A DNA stretch of 64,000 bases, from the NCBI GenBank assembly GCA_963556695.1, contig CAUWAG010000010.1, positions 4,898,001-4,962,000 on the forward strand. Direction: 5' to 3'. Source of the stretch: Anthostomella pinea (taxonomy: Eukaryota > Ascomycota > Sordariomycetes > Xylariales > Xylariaceae). Shown here one piece after another: positions 22,464 through 34,428 of this stretch (the first letter of the stretch is position 1; the number at the start of each line of letters is the position of its first letter). Below the pieces are notes generated by a model, which ran no database searches, was not told where the DNA came from, and was given only the letters and a program-made list of their open reading frames with translations. The position numbers and the translations under genes were made by a program.

Positions 22464-22505
22464 TTACGTAGCTCCTACCCTATAAGCGCCGTATCTACCG
22501 CGAGA

Positions 22506-23870
22506 ATGTCCAAGGAGCGGCCTGAACCGCCTTCGGGAGCGGACTCTCCAAAAGAGCTCGTTGCCCACGTTACCAACAACCCGTCTGACTGGCTGTTATA
22601 CTTGCGCCATATCAATGGCTACGCTGCCGCCTTGAAAGAAGAGAACGATTTCTTCTGCCTCACCGAATCTGACCACGATAACTCCCTCCAGTCCTTCTGA
22701 TCGACTATTGCCAAACAAGAGGGAATTATTGAATACCAAAAGCAACAGCACCAAGAAGATACTGCCCTTCTCTAAAAAAAAATTACCCATCTGGAGGTTG
22801 AGAAACTCCGCCTGCTCGACGCCGCCACGCCTGCTATACAGACTCCATGACCCGTCCCTGCTGCTACCCCAAGTCCCCCGGCTGAGCAGCCTGCAGATTC
22901 TGTACCGGGATCGACTGCGCTTGCTTCTCCTGTCCGTTCCAGATCTTCTTATCTCAATGAAAAGATCCCTGACCCAAAAGAATTCGATGGCTCTTGAAGC
23001 GACCTTCGCCGGTTCACGCAATAGATCTATGGCAAGATGACCACCAACGCTGACCGATTCTTGACCGTTACTGCCTGGCTGACCTATGTTGCCGGACGTC
23101 TGACAAGAAAAGCCTACGAATTGATCCTGCCGAAGACCCGCTACGGAGTTCCTGACTTCCTTGATTACCCGGAAATGCTTGCCTACCTGGAGAACGCCTT
23201 TGGAGACCCCGACCGTATTCAGAATACCCAGAATAAGCTATACCAGTTGAAGTAGAGAAACCAGGACTTCAGCACCTTCTTCTCTGAATTTCAACGCCTG
23301 GTCCTGGAAGGAGAGATGCCCGAGGACGCCCTGACCCCATTATTGTTCCAAGGCATATCTCACGAACTTCAGGATATGCTCCTACACAGCCTGACCCCGT
23401 CCTGGAGATACAGAGACTACGCCAATCACCTATAAGCCCTGGATAACCGCTTCCGCCAATACCAACAGCAAGTCTCCCGGAACCGTGTCGTCACTTCTGC
23501 CAAAACCCCTGCCAGTTATGCTGCCGCTGTTGTCCCCTGCCAACCCGCTGCCACGAGCCCGGACCAGCCCAAGAGAGAATGGAGAGCGCCCCGACCTGCT
23601 TTGCTCGTCGCCAACGGAAGAGAGCCCTCGGACTTGAGCTCCCAGAAAAGATTCGCCCCCAGTGGAAGGAAAGAGCGCGGAGAATGCTTCCGTTGCGGTT
23701 CTAAGGATCATCGCGTCGCTGCCTGCCCCGAACCTGATACTCGCCCCTTGTCCCAACTTCGTCAATTCCGTGCCAGCTATGTCTACCGTTCTAATAGCCC
23801 TGATTCTGTCCAATCTGTCAGTCCGCCTCGCAGCCCGTCGAGCTCAACAAATAGAGTGAGTCTGGGTTAA
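22506..23870 (+). pseudogene. gypsy gag with CCHC zinc knuckle, several stops
   Basis: The frame opens at ATG 22,506 and runs with the capsid-like region to a zinc knuckle CFRCGSKDHRVAAC (C-x2-C-x4-H-x4-C) near 23,685. Stops occur at 22,698, in the 22,770-23,020 stretch, at 23,253 and near 23,433. Several stand where a CAA or CAG Gln is likely, consistent with C to T change. The pol frame continues one base out of step from about 23,850. Confidence 0.85.
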
Positions 23871-23871
23871 G

Positions 23872-26800
23872 TCGCACCCAGGCTCCCAAGAAGGAGCGCC
23901 GCCTAAAAACCGCTGCCAGCGTCCGACTATCTGCTGCCGCCGCCAAGGGAGTCTCTGTCCAAGAAGAAACGGATCAGAGGTCCCATTTGATGATTCTACC
24001 TGTTACCCTGGAGTTGGGAAGCAAGACGCTCCCGACTTACGCCATGACCGATACCGGAGCCGAAGGAAAAGGCTTCGTAGACCAGAGCTGGGCCGCAAGC
24101 CACGAGCTACCCCTGAAGAAATTAAAGAAACCATTCGGATTAGAAGTGTTCGATGAAAGAGACGCCGAGAGTGGAATGATCACCCACTATATCGAGACCC
24201 GACTGAGAACTGAAGACCATTGCGAAAAGATCAAACTCTTCGTGACCCAACTGGCCCATTACCCCGTTATTCTAGGAATGCCCTAGCTAAAGAAGCACGA
24301 CCCAAAGATTAGATTTGCGAGCCATACCTTCACTTTTGACAGTGAATACTGCCGGAAACACTGTAATACTCCCGCCCACCCGACGAAGATCCGAGCATTG
24401 CATGACGTCCCTGCCAAGGCCCGACCGCACAACTTGCCTCCCCGACCGCCTGAGCTGCAGCATTTGGATATTGCCTGAGTATCGTTGAGAGCCTGTATGA
24501 TGTACAGCCAAAGGAACTACCAGCTCTTTACTATCATGATCAATGATATCAACCGGTACCTGCAGAATGCCAGCCCGCCGGAGCCCCGAGACCTACTGCC
24601 CGAGGAACTGGAGGATTATGCCGACGTCTTTTCACCCAAGGAAGCCGAAAGACTCCCCCTGCACCGGGATTATGATCACGATATCCGCCTGCAGGATGGC
24701 AAGACGCCCCCATTTGGACCACTGTACCCTATGTCCCGCAACGAGCTGTTCGCACTGAAAGAATGGCTGGAAGAGAATCTGCGCAAGGGGTTTGTCCGTC
24801 TCAGCTCGTCGCCTGCCGCCTCCCCGGTCCTATTTGTTAAAAAGGCTGATAGAAGCCTCCGTTTCTGCGTTGACTACCGAGGACTGAATAATATCTCTGT
24901 TAAGGACCAATATCCGCTGCCCTTAACCAAGGAATCTCTGAACAACCTGAAGGGAATAAAGTACTTCATGAAGATTGATATCGTGTCTGCTTTCAACAAA
25001 ATCCGCATAAAGAAAGGACAAGAGTATCTGACCGCGTTCTGTACCCGCTTTGGCCTGTACGAGCCCCTGGTGATGCCCTTTGGACTGACTGGGGCCCCCG
25101 CAACCTTCTAAAGGTTCATGAACAATACCTTGCGAGAGTACCTGGATGTATTTTGCACTGCCTATCTGGACGATATCCTGATCTACAGCCGTACCCGAGA
25201 AGAGCACCTGAAACACGTCCACCAGGTATTAGAGTCCCTGAGACAGGCCGGCCTATACGCCAAGATCCAGAAGTGCAAATTCTTTAAGGATAAGACCACC
25301 TTTTTGGGTGTAATTGTCAGGAAAAATGGGATTCGCATGGACCCGAAGAAGATCGAGACCATTCAGAACTGGCAATCCCTGTCCTGCCTGACAGACGTCC
25401 AAGCGTTTATCAGATTCAGCAACTTTTACCGACGCTTCGTGAAGGATTTCTCGAAGATCATCGCCCCGATGGTAGCTCTGACAAGAAAAGGGATGCGTTT
25501 CCACTGGAACCCGGCCTGCCAGACTGCCTTTGACCATCTGAAGCACGCTTTTACCACAGCGCCTGTCCTGGCCCCATTTGATTGGGAAAAAGAGATCATT
25601 ATAGAGACTGACGCGTCTGATTACGTGTCCGCCAGAGTGTTGTCCCAGTATGGGGACAATGGAATCCTGAGGCCAGTAGCTTTCTTTTCGAAAAAACACT
25701 CAATGACAGAGTATAATTACAAAATTTACGACAAGGAATTGCTGGCGATTATCCGCTGCTTCGAAGAATGGAGACCCGAGCTGGAGGGGACAAGTTCCCT
25801 GATTAAGGTTATTACCGATCACTGGAACCTAGAGTATTTCACGACGACGAAGTTACTAAACCGCCGCTAAGCCAGATGGTCTGAATTCCTGTCCCGTTTT
25901 AATTTTAAGATTGTCTACCGCCCCGGAAAGTAAGGAGCGAAGCCGGATGCTCTGACCAGGAGGTCAGAGGACCTGCCTAAAGAGAGGGATAAACGCCTGT
26001 TGCACCAGAGTCAGGTAGTGCTGAAAAGAGCCAACCTTGACGATTTCTTACCTATAGATAGGAAACCGGAAGACCAGCCCATTGAGTTGCCGCCAACTCC
26101 AGCACAGACTCCTGAGGTTCCTGAATCAGTGCCTGCTGCCCCAGAACCCGTGCCGGGACCAGCCCGCCCCGCCAAGCAAGTACAATTCGCAGACCCGATC
26201 CTGAAGCTGTACCCGATCACTCGCAGCCAGCTCCGTGGACCTGGAGCTCTAGACCACCGACCACAGCCCGATTTGGAACCACCACGGCCTGCACTGCCCG
26301 TTGAGAGAACTGCACCGCTGCTACCTCCCTAGATCCAGGACCTTTTCAACCAAGGATACGCCACAGACAAAGAACTAAAGTCGATCATCCGAGCCCTGAA
26401 GAAGAAGGAGTCTTGCCACCGCAAGATATCACTGGCTGAGTGCGAACTGTCCGGAGAACACTTATATTACTGTGAATACTTGTATGTCCCTGTAAACGAA
26501 AGGCTGCACGCTGAGCTCTTACGCCTGTACCACGCTAGCCCTGTCGCCGGCCACATGGGTCGAGCCCGTACGTACGAAATACTGTCCCGAGAATACTACT
26601 GGCCTGGTATGTTGTCTTATGTCGAACGATGGGTTCGCAATTGCCATACCTGTAAGAGGACTACAGCCTCGAGAGAAGCCTGTCAAGGAGTCCTGAGACC
26701 CCTCCCGATTCCCCAGAGAGCCTGGCAAGATATTTCAATGGACTTCATTACGCACCTGCCCGACAGCTACGGCTACAATGCGATCCTGGTAGTCGTTGAC

Positions 26801-27820
26801 CACCTGACCAAGATGAAGCACTTTATCCACTATAAGGGAACCTGCAATTCTGAAGAAGTCGCCCGCCTATATGTTAAGTATGTCTGGAAACTGCACGGCC
26901 TGCCCAGAACCATCGTATCCGACCGAGGACCCCAGTTCGTATCCGATTTCTGGAAGCACCTGACCAAACTCCTGGGAATCACCGCACTGCTGTCGACCGC
27001 CTACCACCCCGAGACCGATGAGCAGACCGAGATTGCCAATTCCTTCCTGAAACAGTACCTGCGTGGCCATATATCATACCTTCAAGACGACTGGGTACGC
27101 TGGCTACCGTTAGCCAAATTCGCAATCAACAACGCACTGAACAAGAGCCTAAAAATCACGCCCTTTTTCGCGAATTATGGATATCACCCCTGTTTCGGAT
27201 TCGAACCTGCCCTACCCGGACGCCGCGTTGCCGCCAAGGATGCCGAGGGGGTTGCCCTAAAGATGGCCACTGTACACGAGTACCTGAAGTCTGAGATCTG
27301 CATTGCACAAGCCCGCCACGAGGAGTATGCCAACCGGAAACGCCGACCTGCCCGCAGATTCTATATCGGTCAGAAGGTCTGGCTAGACACAAGGAACATC
27401 AAGACTGCCCGCCCCCAAAAGAAGCTGGACTGGAAGAACCTGGGCCCGTGGGAAATAACTAAGGTTATTAGCCCGTACGCCTACTGCCTGGAGCTGCCTG
27501 CGTCCATGAGAATACATCCTGTCTTCCATGTAAACCTGTTGCGACCTGATTCCGCCGACCCCCAGCCTGGATAACAGCAAGAACTGCCGCCCCCCGTCAA
27601 AGTAAACGGCCTATAAGAATGGACTATAGAAGAGATACTTGATTCTTGCTGGGATCGCCAAGGACGTGGAGGAAGGCCTAACCTGAAGTATACTGTTAAA
27701 TGGGAAGGATATGACGAGCTCACAAAGTCCCCTGCTGCCTGGCTCAAGAATGCAAAGGAGGTTATTAACAATTTCTATTGCCGGTACCCGAACAAGCCCG
27801 GACCTGGACCTCTGCTATGA
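23872..27820 (+). pseudogene. gypsy pol: protease, RT, RNase H, integrase and chromodomain, with stops
   Basis: A single plus frame carries, in order: the protease motif TDTGAEG near 24,050; reverse transcriptase with VDYRGLN and YLDD near 25,160; RNase H starting IIETDASDY near 25,600; an HHCC zinc finger and integrase core with Asp in SMDF, Asp in SDRGPQF and Glu in the TEIAN segment (26,480-27,574); and a chromodomain around EEILDSCW and KWEGYDE (27,630-27,770). Stops at about 24,284, 24,476, 25,109, 25,868, 25,931, 26,330, 27,571 and 27,614 break it. Most can be explained by CAA/CAG to TAA/TAG. The chromodomain places it among chromoviruses, whose integrase targets marked chromatin. Confidence 0.9.
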
Positions 27821-27886
27821 GGATAAATTGGAAGCCTGTGAACCTGCTAGGCGCGTCGTCGGAGCTCCGCCTGAAGAGGGGAGTAC

Positions 27887-28129
27887 TGTCACGGCGCTGG
27901 ACCCTGCCTATGGGCAGGAAGTGGAGGGACCTCGTGCGCCAGCTGTCGGCAGCCCGGGTGGACCAATATGGACCTGAAAACTGACGATATCTTCACTGTT
28001 CCTGCCTGAACATGAATTGTAGCTCTTCGAGCTATGTCCTATCAATAGAGTTACCTGTAACCCTGCCAGAACCGTAGAGAATAGACTGTCATACGATCGC
28101 CTATACTGCCCGTACCGGAGCCCGTGACA
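27887..28129 (+). repeat. 3' LTR of the gypsy element
   Basis: It is 243 bp and the partner of 22,221-22,463. It is followed by the GGTAT duplication. Confidence 0.93.
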
Positions 28130-28134
28130 GGTAT

Positions 28135-31071
28135 TAAGATATATTTTATTACTTTTATTTAAAATAATCATACTTAATAGTTTATTTGTAACGGTATATA
28201 TGATATTGGAAACTTTCATAAGATGTAGGAAAATAATTTTGGTGTTTGATTAAAAAAAAAAATTTAACCCTCTAGTTTGATAGTTAATCGTAATTTTAAT
28301 AGTTATTTTCAACGGGTATTAGTCTTCATTTATGTTTATTTTAACTTAAAATCTAAGTATGTAACTTTAAATTTGAAAAATTTCCTTAAACTTTATGATA
28401 AGGTTATGAACTCCGAAACTAAGTTTGTTTGACGACCTTTTAAAAATAAGTTATAAAAAGTTGATAATAAGAAATAACTATTCGATTAACTTAATAAATA
28501 TAAGAAGATGAAGAGTTTGTTAAGATTATTAATAGTAATTAGTTTAAAACATTTAAGATAGAAAATAAAGTTATGATTTTATTTAAGGATAAAACTGTTA
28601 ATACAACTAGAACTTATTATGAGAATATCTTTAACTTTACTTATTTAAAAAGTATTACACGTCGAGTTATAAAGTAAAAAATGCTTTCTTATTTTTTTAT
28701 ATAACGAGAAGATTATTATTTTCCCTAGGTACTTTAAAAAAATCCCTTTAAATGATTTATTCTCTTTTAATGCAAAAGATAATTAAGAAGAAATAATTTT
28801 CAAAGTAAGCAAGGATATATTAGAATATTTCAACGAGAATTATACGAACGTTTACGTTAAAAACGAAGTAAAAAAAACTTTGATTTCATATTGATAGTTT
28901 TTGAACAGGATTTATTGTTTTGAACCTTAAGTTTATTAAGCTCTTAAATACAAGCTAAAAAAAGGATTAAAAAAAATTATCTAAGTATTTTTTAAAGCGA
29001 TTTAATAGTATCTTTTGAAATAAAAATATTGATAATATCATAAGCTTTAACAAGTTTTGTTTATATGTTTAGTTTTATCAATATTAATAACGTAAGAGCT
29101 TCAATTTTTGGAAGTAAAAGGTTAAATAAAAAGAATAAAAAGCTTTTAAAGCTTGAAATAAAACTTTAAACTTTAATTGTTTTTTTAAACCTATTTTTAA
29201 AAGGAACGGTAGAAGAAGTAGTAATATGATTAAATGATATAGTATTTAAGTGGTTGGTATTATTGCAAATAGTAAAAAAATGTACGCGAGGTTTTCTTAT
29301 AAATAAACACAAGCTTTGATCCTTAGAAATATTATTTTATTTATTATAAGTAAGTTTATTAAAGCCCTAAATACTTTTTGAAAATAAATACGAAAACATT
29401 AAAGCTATTTAAATCAACTTTGTTAAAAAAGCTATAAGACCCTTAAATATCTAAAAGCTTATCAAAAAAAGTTAAAGAATTAACTTAAAAAAACGGAACA
29501 CTTATTTTAAGAAATGTTATATAATTCTAACGTTAAAAATAATGCATATAAAAGGATAGCTTTTAATTTCTTAGCATAAGTTTTAAAAGGCAATTCTCTT
29601 TAAATTGTTTTTACGATAATGAATAACGGAATTTATTTTATAAAATGCTTCGTAAATATAGGTGTAAGTGCGTATTCACTTATAAATTTAAATTTTATAA
29701 TAAATATTTTACAATATTTTAACTTTTATAAGATATAAAGATTTAAATTAGTTTAAACCGAGGGATTTAATGATAAGCTAACATAGTTTATTAATATAAC
29801 TTTAATACCGCATTCTTACATTTAACGCCGTATAATTTACAATATTTCACTACCAGTAGTAAATATAAAGTACAATATTATATTAGAAAAAAGTTCTTCA
29901 ATTGCTTTAATATGTTTATAGATTTTTTAATAAGTGGATTTTTTTAAGTTAAAAGCTTAATTATTAGGTTAGTAAGGAAATGTTTACAAATAAAGCTAGT
30001 AATATTTTAAGAACTTATTTTTATTTAAGATAAAAGAAAAGAAACGAATTAATAGAAAAAGAGGATTAACATAGGCGAGATAGACGTTATAAAACCTTTT
30101 TACTTTAAGGTATTTTAAAGCAAGTAAAATATTAAAAGCTATTACTTTAATTTGTTTTAAACCTTTTTCACTAACGGAACCGAAAAGGTATTAAAATGTT
30201 ATTCGAAGATATTAACCTTTATTTAATGAAAAGAAAAGATTGACGAGTTAGCTAATCTTTTTTTTACTATGTAGGAATATTTTGAAGAATATATATATAT
30301 TTAAAAAAAAAAACCTTTAAAACGTATATTACATGGGGTCTTATAATTATACTAACGATGATTAACCGGATTATATTCCGATTAGATAAAAAACGTATTT
30401 AACTAAAAGTATTTTAAAGATAAATTTTGATACTTTTTTTAAATAAAGCTATACGTACGTATCTGCCATTGTTTTAAGATGTTTGTTTTTAAAAGGACAT
30501 ATTATAATATTGAAGGTTTTTATATAATAAAAAAGACGGTATTAAATGGTATAAATAATACTTTTAGTTACAATAAGAGTTGGTTTTTTATATAAATAAT
30601 TATATAGTATAATATAAAATACAGTGTAATTATTTTATTCCAAATGGATTATGTTATCGATTAAAAGAAAAAGAAATTAATAAAAAACGATAATAATAAT
30701 AATAATACTTTACGACGTAAAGTAACAGAGTTGATATCATATTAATACTAGAAATGTTTAAACATGTTTAATAAAGTTTAATTTAATAAATTATCGCTTT
30801 TAAGACTTAAAGTCGATTATAAAATCGACCTGTTTAAAAGGTTAAAGAACCTAAGATATAGCCTGCTTTATAAAATATTTTTTAATAGAATTTTGTTATA
30901 ACTATATTATTAAGATTTTTGAAAGGGATTTATTAAGGTTTTTTTTCGCGTTTTAAGCTATATCGATCTTATTTATATATAAGGTTAATAAAGGCTTATA
31001 TATTTACCTAGATTATTAAAATTTTAGCGCTATAATAAATAAATATCGATATTTGTATAATAATAAAACAT
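28135..31071. repeat. AT-rich RIP-like block, about 2.9 kb
   Basis: This block separates the gypsy element from the second pogo-like element. It is dominated by A/T with no reading frame above background. It probably derives from older transposons, but no protein motif survives that I can name. Confidence 0.75.
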
Positions 31072-31073
31072 TA

Positions 31074-31126
31074 ACGTAGCTGACAAGCGAGTTGACATTA
31101 CAAGCGAGTTGGCACTCGTCATGAAC
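31074..31126 (+). repeat. Left terminal inverted repeat with internal direct repeats
   Basis: ACAAGCGAGTTG occurs at 31,083-31,094 and 31,100-31,111. It pairs with 32,881-32,933. Confidence 0.9.
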
Positions 31127-31179
31127 TCTCCAACTGCCATGTCAAATAACTTCACCACAACGCATTCAGTTCAATTCAA

Positions 31180-32835
31180 TCAATCGGATTCCTTTTCCTC
31201 AGAGGTTTCTATCTCTATTGTACAAGTTCGCGCATTATGGTCAGTATTGCTGCAAACGCCACACCGTTGCCCACGTGCTGCCGCCCGCCTCGGACGACGA
31301 CTACCTTTACCCATTTCCTGTTTTGCCAGCTTAGCACTATCCTTTGCAGCCTGAAGATCTACTGCATCTTCAATGGAAAGTACTCCTCTTTTTACTAGAC
31401 GTTTGTTCTTTGTTCTCCGGCGTTTACTTAGTAAGTGATTGGCCTCTTCTAGTTCGCGGACCCGGGAATCAACCAAAGCGACCTTATGCATAAGACCGTA
31501 TGTAGCCTTCAAAAACGAGCTCAACGCATCAATTATTGATGTAGGTGAGCTTCCTTGGTGGTTTCTGACTCGGTTTCGGATATAAATTGATTAGTTTACC
31601 GCTTCATTAATGGTGGTAAGCGTCTTCGAAGTCCAAGTAGTGGGTGGCAGATTGGGGTCTGGCAACGGTGTTCGTATGACAGCGACAGCATCCAGCTTTG
31701 AAATGACACTTTCTGGGTCAAAAGGAACAAGCCCAGTGGCACTGAAACCTGCTCGAATGTTTCCTGGCGTCATAGCAGCGTTATGTGCTTCACAAAATGC
31801 TGTAAGGAAGTCCTCCTTCGAAACGTGGGTTATATGACGCCGGATGAGATCCTCAATCATGCGACCGTAAGCTCGTTTGAGCGGGCTAAAACAGCCGACA
31901 TCTAGAGGCTGGAGCCTGTGTGACGAGTGGGCAGGCATACAAAGGGTGATAATGCCGTTATTCTGACAATAATCCTCAAAGACCTGGGAATGGTGGCTTT
32001 CGTGACCATCTAGGATGAGGAGGCGTTTACCGGTAGTCATACGCGGTCTGGTATACTTGTCGAAATGCTGAATCTATTCCAAACCAATCTCATTCGTGGT
32101 CCACCCGTTGTCGGACATGGCCACCTTCCAATCGCGTGGTAATATCGTGTCGCAATACCATGACGCGAGGTGGGTTTTGCCCTGTAGAATGATGAACGGC
32201 GGGACCACCCAACCATCAGTATTAACAGCAGAGATTGTTGTAGACCATTCCATGTTGCTTTGCTGAGCTTGTCTAGGCCTGTCACATCTTTCGGCGCTTG
32301 TAACGGCCATGCCGGACCCAATAATGCCCATCATAAACCCAGTCTCGTCGAAGTTGTAAATATCCGCGTCTTGGATACCATGTTTCGCGACTGCCGCTGC
32401 AACTTGGCAAAACCACGTGCGATACGCGTCTGGATCCTCGTTCAAGACCCTCTGGTAGTCTATCTTCCGATGAAAACGCGTCTGGAGGCCTAGTGTACGT
32501 TTGATGAAGTTCCGCGTCCAGTTCTTTCCAACGCGTCCAGCCCCACACACCGCCAACAATTGATTCGCCATATCTTCAATATAACTGTACCGGGGCGGAA
32601 ATGCTCGCGCATCCAGGTCGAGAATGAAGGAACAAATGGCATTCTCTTCGGAAACTATAAGTTTCAAAGTATTGTGCATGCTGTCGCGTCGTGATGGCAT
32701 TCCTTTGACTCTATTGCTCAAAGTGGAACGAGGGACGTTAAAGAGTTTCACAAGCTGAAATATAGGAATATGAGGGTCACGTCGTTTAGCTTGAACAGCT
32801 AGCTGCAAGTCCGATTCGTTATAACGCGGTGCCAT
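31180..32835 (-). pseudogene. pogo/Fot1-family transposase, two in-frame stops
   Basis: One minus-strand frame runs from about ATG 32,835 (an upstream ATG at 32,886 lies inside the TIR) to 31,180, near 550 residues. It opens with a psq-type HTH (VKLFNVPRSTLSNRVKG). The catalytic triad is Asp in IYNFDETGF, Asp in LILDGHESHH and Asp in LQPLDVGCF. It ends in a coiled-coil-like basic stretch and a knuckle CGVCSNTDHNARTC. Stops at 32,074-32,076 (a Trp position) and 31,591-31,593 (a likely Gln) are single C-to-T or G-to-A events. There is no frameshift. Functional copies may exist elsewhere in the genome. Confidence 0.9.
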
Positions 32836-32880
32836 TGTTGTTGATAGAGATATGATGGTTTGAATCGTAGTGGTTGGAAA

Positions 32881-32933
32881 GTTCATGACGAGTGCCAACT
32901 CGCTTGTAATGTCAACTCGCTTGTCAGCTACGT
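32881..32933 (-). repeat. Right terminal inverted repeat
   Basis: It is the reverse complement of 31,074-31,126. Confidence 0.9.
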
Positions 32934-32935
32934 TA

Positions 32936-33264
32936 TTATGCTTTGAAAAAGCTCAGATTTTTACAAAAATCATTGTTTAATAAGCCTTGTATAACATATG
33001 AATTATATATAAAAAAAATTAACCTTTTTTATAAATATAATATATATTAATATAAAATGGTTTTATTTAAATCAATGAATAATATTGTCAAGATTACTTA
33101 AACAAGTTTTATATAGTTTATTTTAATAATATATTTATTTTTTAAGTAGCGTAAAAAGGATTGATTTTATATTTAGAAGATTTTTAATTGACTAAAAGAA
33201 CTTAATGTATAAGTCGACCTTGATAAATATTAATTTTACGTTATTAAGATTTTTTTATCGGTAC
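32936..33264. repeat. AT-rich RIP-like block
   Basis: This is an AT-rich spacer between the pogo-like element and a solo LTR. It has no gene. Confidence 0.7.
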
Positions 33265-33269
33265 TAATG

Positions 33270-33753
33270 TGTTACAAACCAACGAACAGTGCGGCCTGAT
33301 AGCAGGCCTAGAGGGGACAATTAGAAACAGGTTGACCAGAGAGTGGTGTGCTGATCAGTGGAGAGATCGGAGCAACGGAGCAACGGTACACAGATCACGC
33401 GACCAGCAGAGCCTGGGTCACGGGACTAAGAATTTGGATCACTGGATCACCATGGTGATCCAGGGTGAGCCACCTAATCAGTGAGGGAGAGATTGGATAT
33501 ATAAGGACAGACATTTCCCAACCAGATAGATAGACAGTCTCTACCTCAGTGATCAGTCTAAGCATCTTAGCCAACCCTAAGGTGGGAGAAATCTCCTGAC
33601 GACTCGACTACACAGTGAACCCAGTTCAGACCAAGCCCCAGCATCTGTGTGTCTTCTAGTTGACAGAAGCCTCTATCGTCCTTTGTGTTGACCTACCTCA
33701 GAACATAAACCCTATAGAACCCTTTAGCCTTATAGGTTAGACGACTCGTCACA
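33270..33753 (+). mobile_element. Solo LTR, 484 bp, family B
   Basis: It begins TGTTACA and ends CGTCACA. The flanks are TAATG (33,265-33,269) and TAATA (33,754-33,758), a 5-bp duplication with one G/A difference. A TATA-like GGATATATAAGG near 33,493 fits an LTR promoter. Its normal base composition contrasts sharply with the AT-rich DNA on both sides. Confidence 0.8.
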
Positions 33754-33758
33754 TAATA

Positions 33759-34428
33759 GAATTAAAGTTGATATTAAAAGATTTAAATAGTTTGCGATAT
33801 AGAAATTTCTATGGTCAATAATAATGTTGTTTTTAGAAGAGTACGCTTTTTAAAAACTTTTAGAGTTTTTATTATAGATTTATTGAAAGTTATAGATAAA
33901 TTATTAGACTTTTAAACTCTTAAACGACAACGGATTTTTATTTTTATTAAACTAATTCTTATTAAATAGCTTTAATTTTTTTAAGTAGTTTGTTGAACGG
34001 TAATAGTTTTGTAATATTTTTTATACAAAGAGAAAACCCTGGTTAAAATTAAGGCTTATTACATTTTGTAATGTCTTTTGAAACAAAATTATAAACAGCG
34101 GAGCTAAATCACAATATTTACAATAAAGTTTTACTTATAATTATATAAATATCGTTAGTTTAAAAACCTGAATTTATTATATTTAAAATTAATAGACTGT
34201 TTTCATAATTATAAACTGTTTGAAAATTAAATTTTTAAACACAAGATAAGTGTTTAATTTAAAAGAAGCTAAATAATAAGAATTTTTTTAAATATAACTT
34301 TACGATTATATACCGTCCCAGGTTAAAAAATATTATCGTAAATAAGTTTTTACATTAAGATAAGGATATACATATTTAAAGGAAGTTCTGAGATTATTAA
34401 CAAAATATAATCTCATTTCGGCTAGTCT
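33759..34428. repeat. AT-rich RIP-like block
   Basis: AT-rich with dense stops. Nothing else can be recognised. Confidence 0.7.

Larger units (their letters stand above)
22221..28129 (+). mobile_element. Ty3/gypsy chromovirus retrotransposon, full length, mutated
   Basis: Two 243-bp LTRs (22,221-22,463 and 27,887-28,129) enclose gag and pol. The 5-bp duplication GGTAT flanks both ends (22,216-22,220 and 28,130-28,134). LTRs start TGTCACGG and end GTGACA. I count about 17 differences between them, mostly transitions. Domain order is gag, protease, RT, RNase H, integrase, chromodomain. A polypurine tract AAGAGGGGAG precedes the 3' LTR. Confidence 0.95.
31074..32933. mobile_element. Second pogo/Fot1-like DNA transposon, nearly intact
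   Basis: The element is 1,860 bp and is flanked by TA at 31,072-31,073 and 32,934-32,935. Its inverted termini are about 52 bp long, start ACGTAGCTGAC and are essentially identical. Each contains two direct copies of ACAAGCGAGTTG 17 bp apart. It encodes one transposase with only two stops, so it is among the youngest DNA elements here. Confidence 0.93.
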
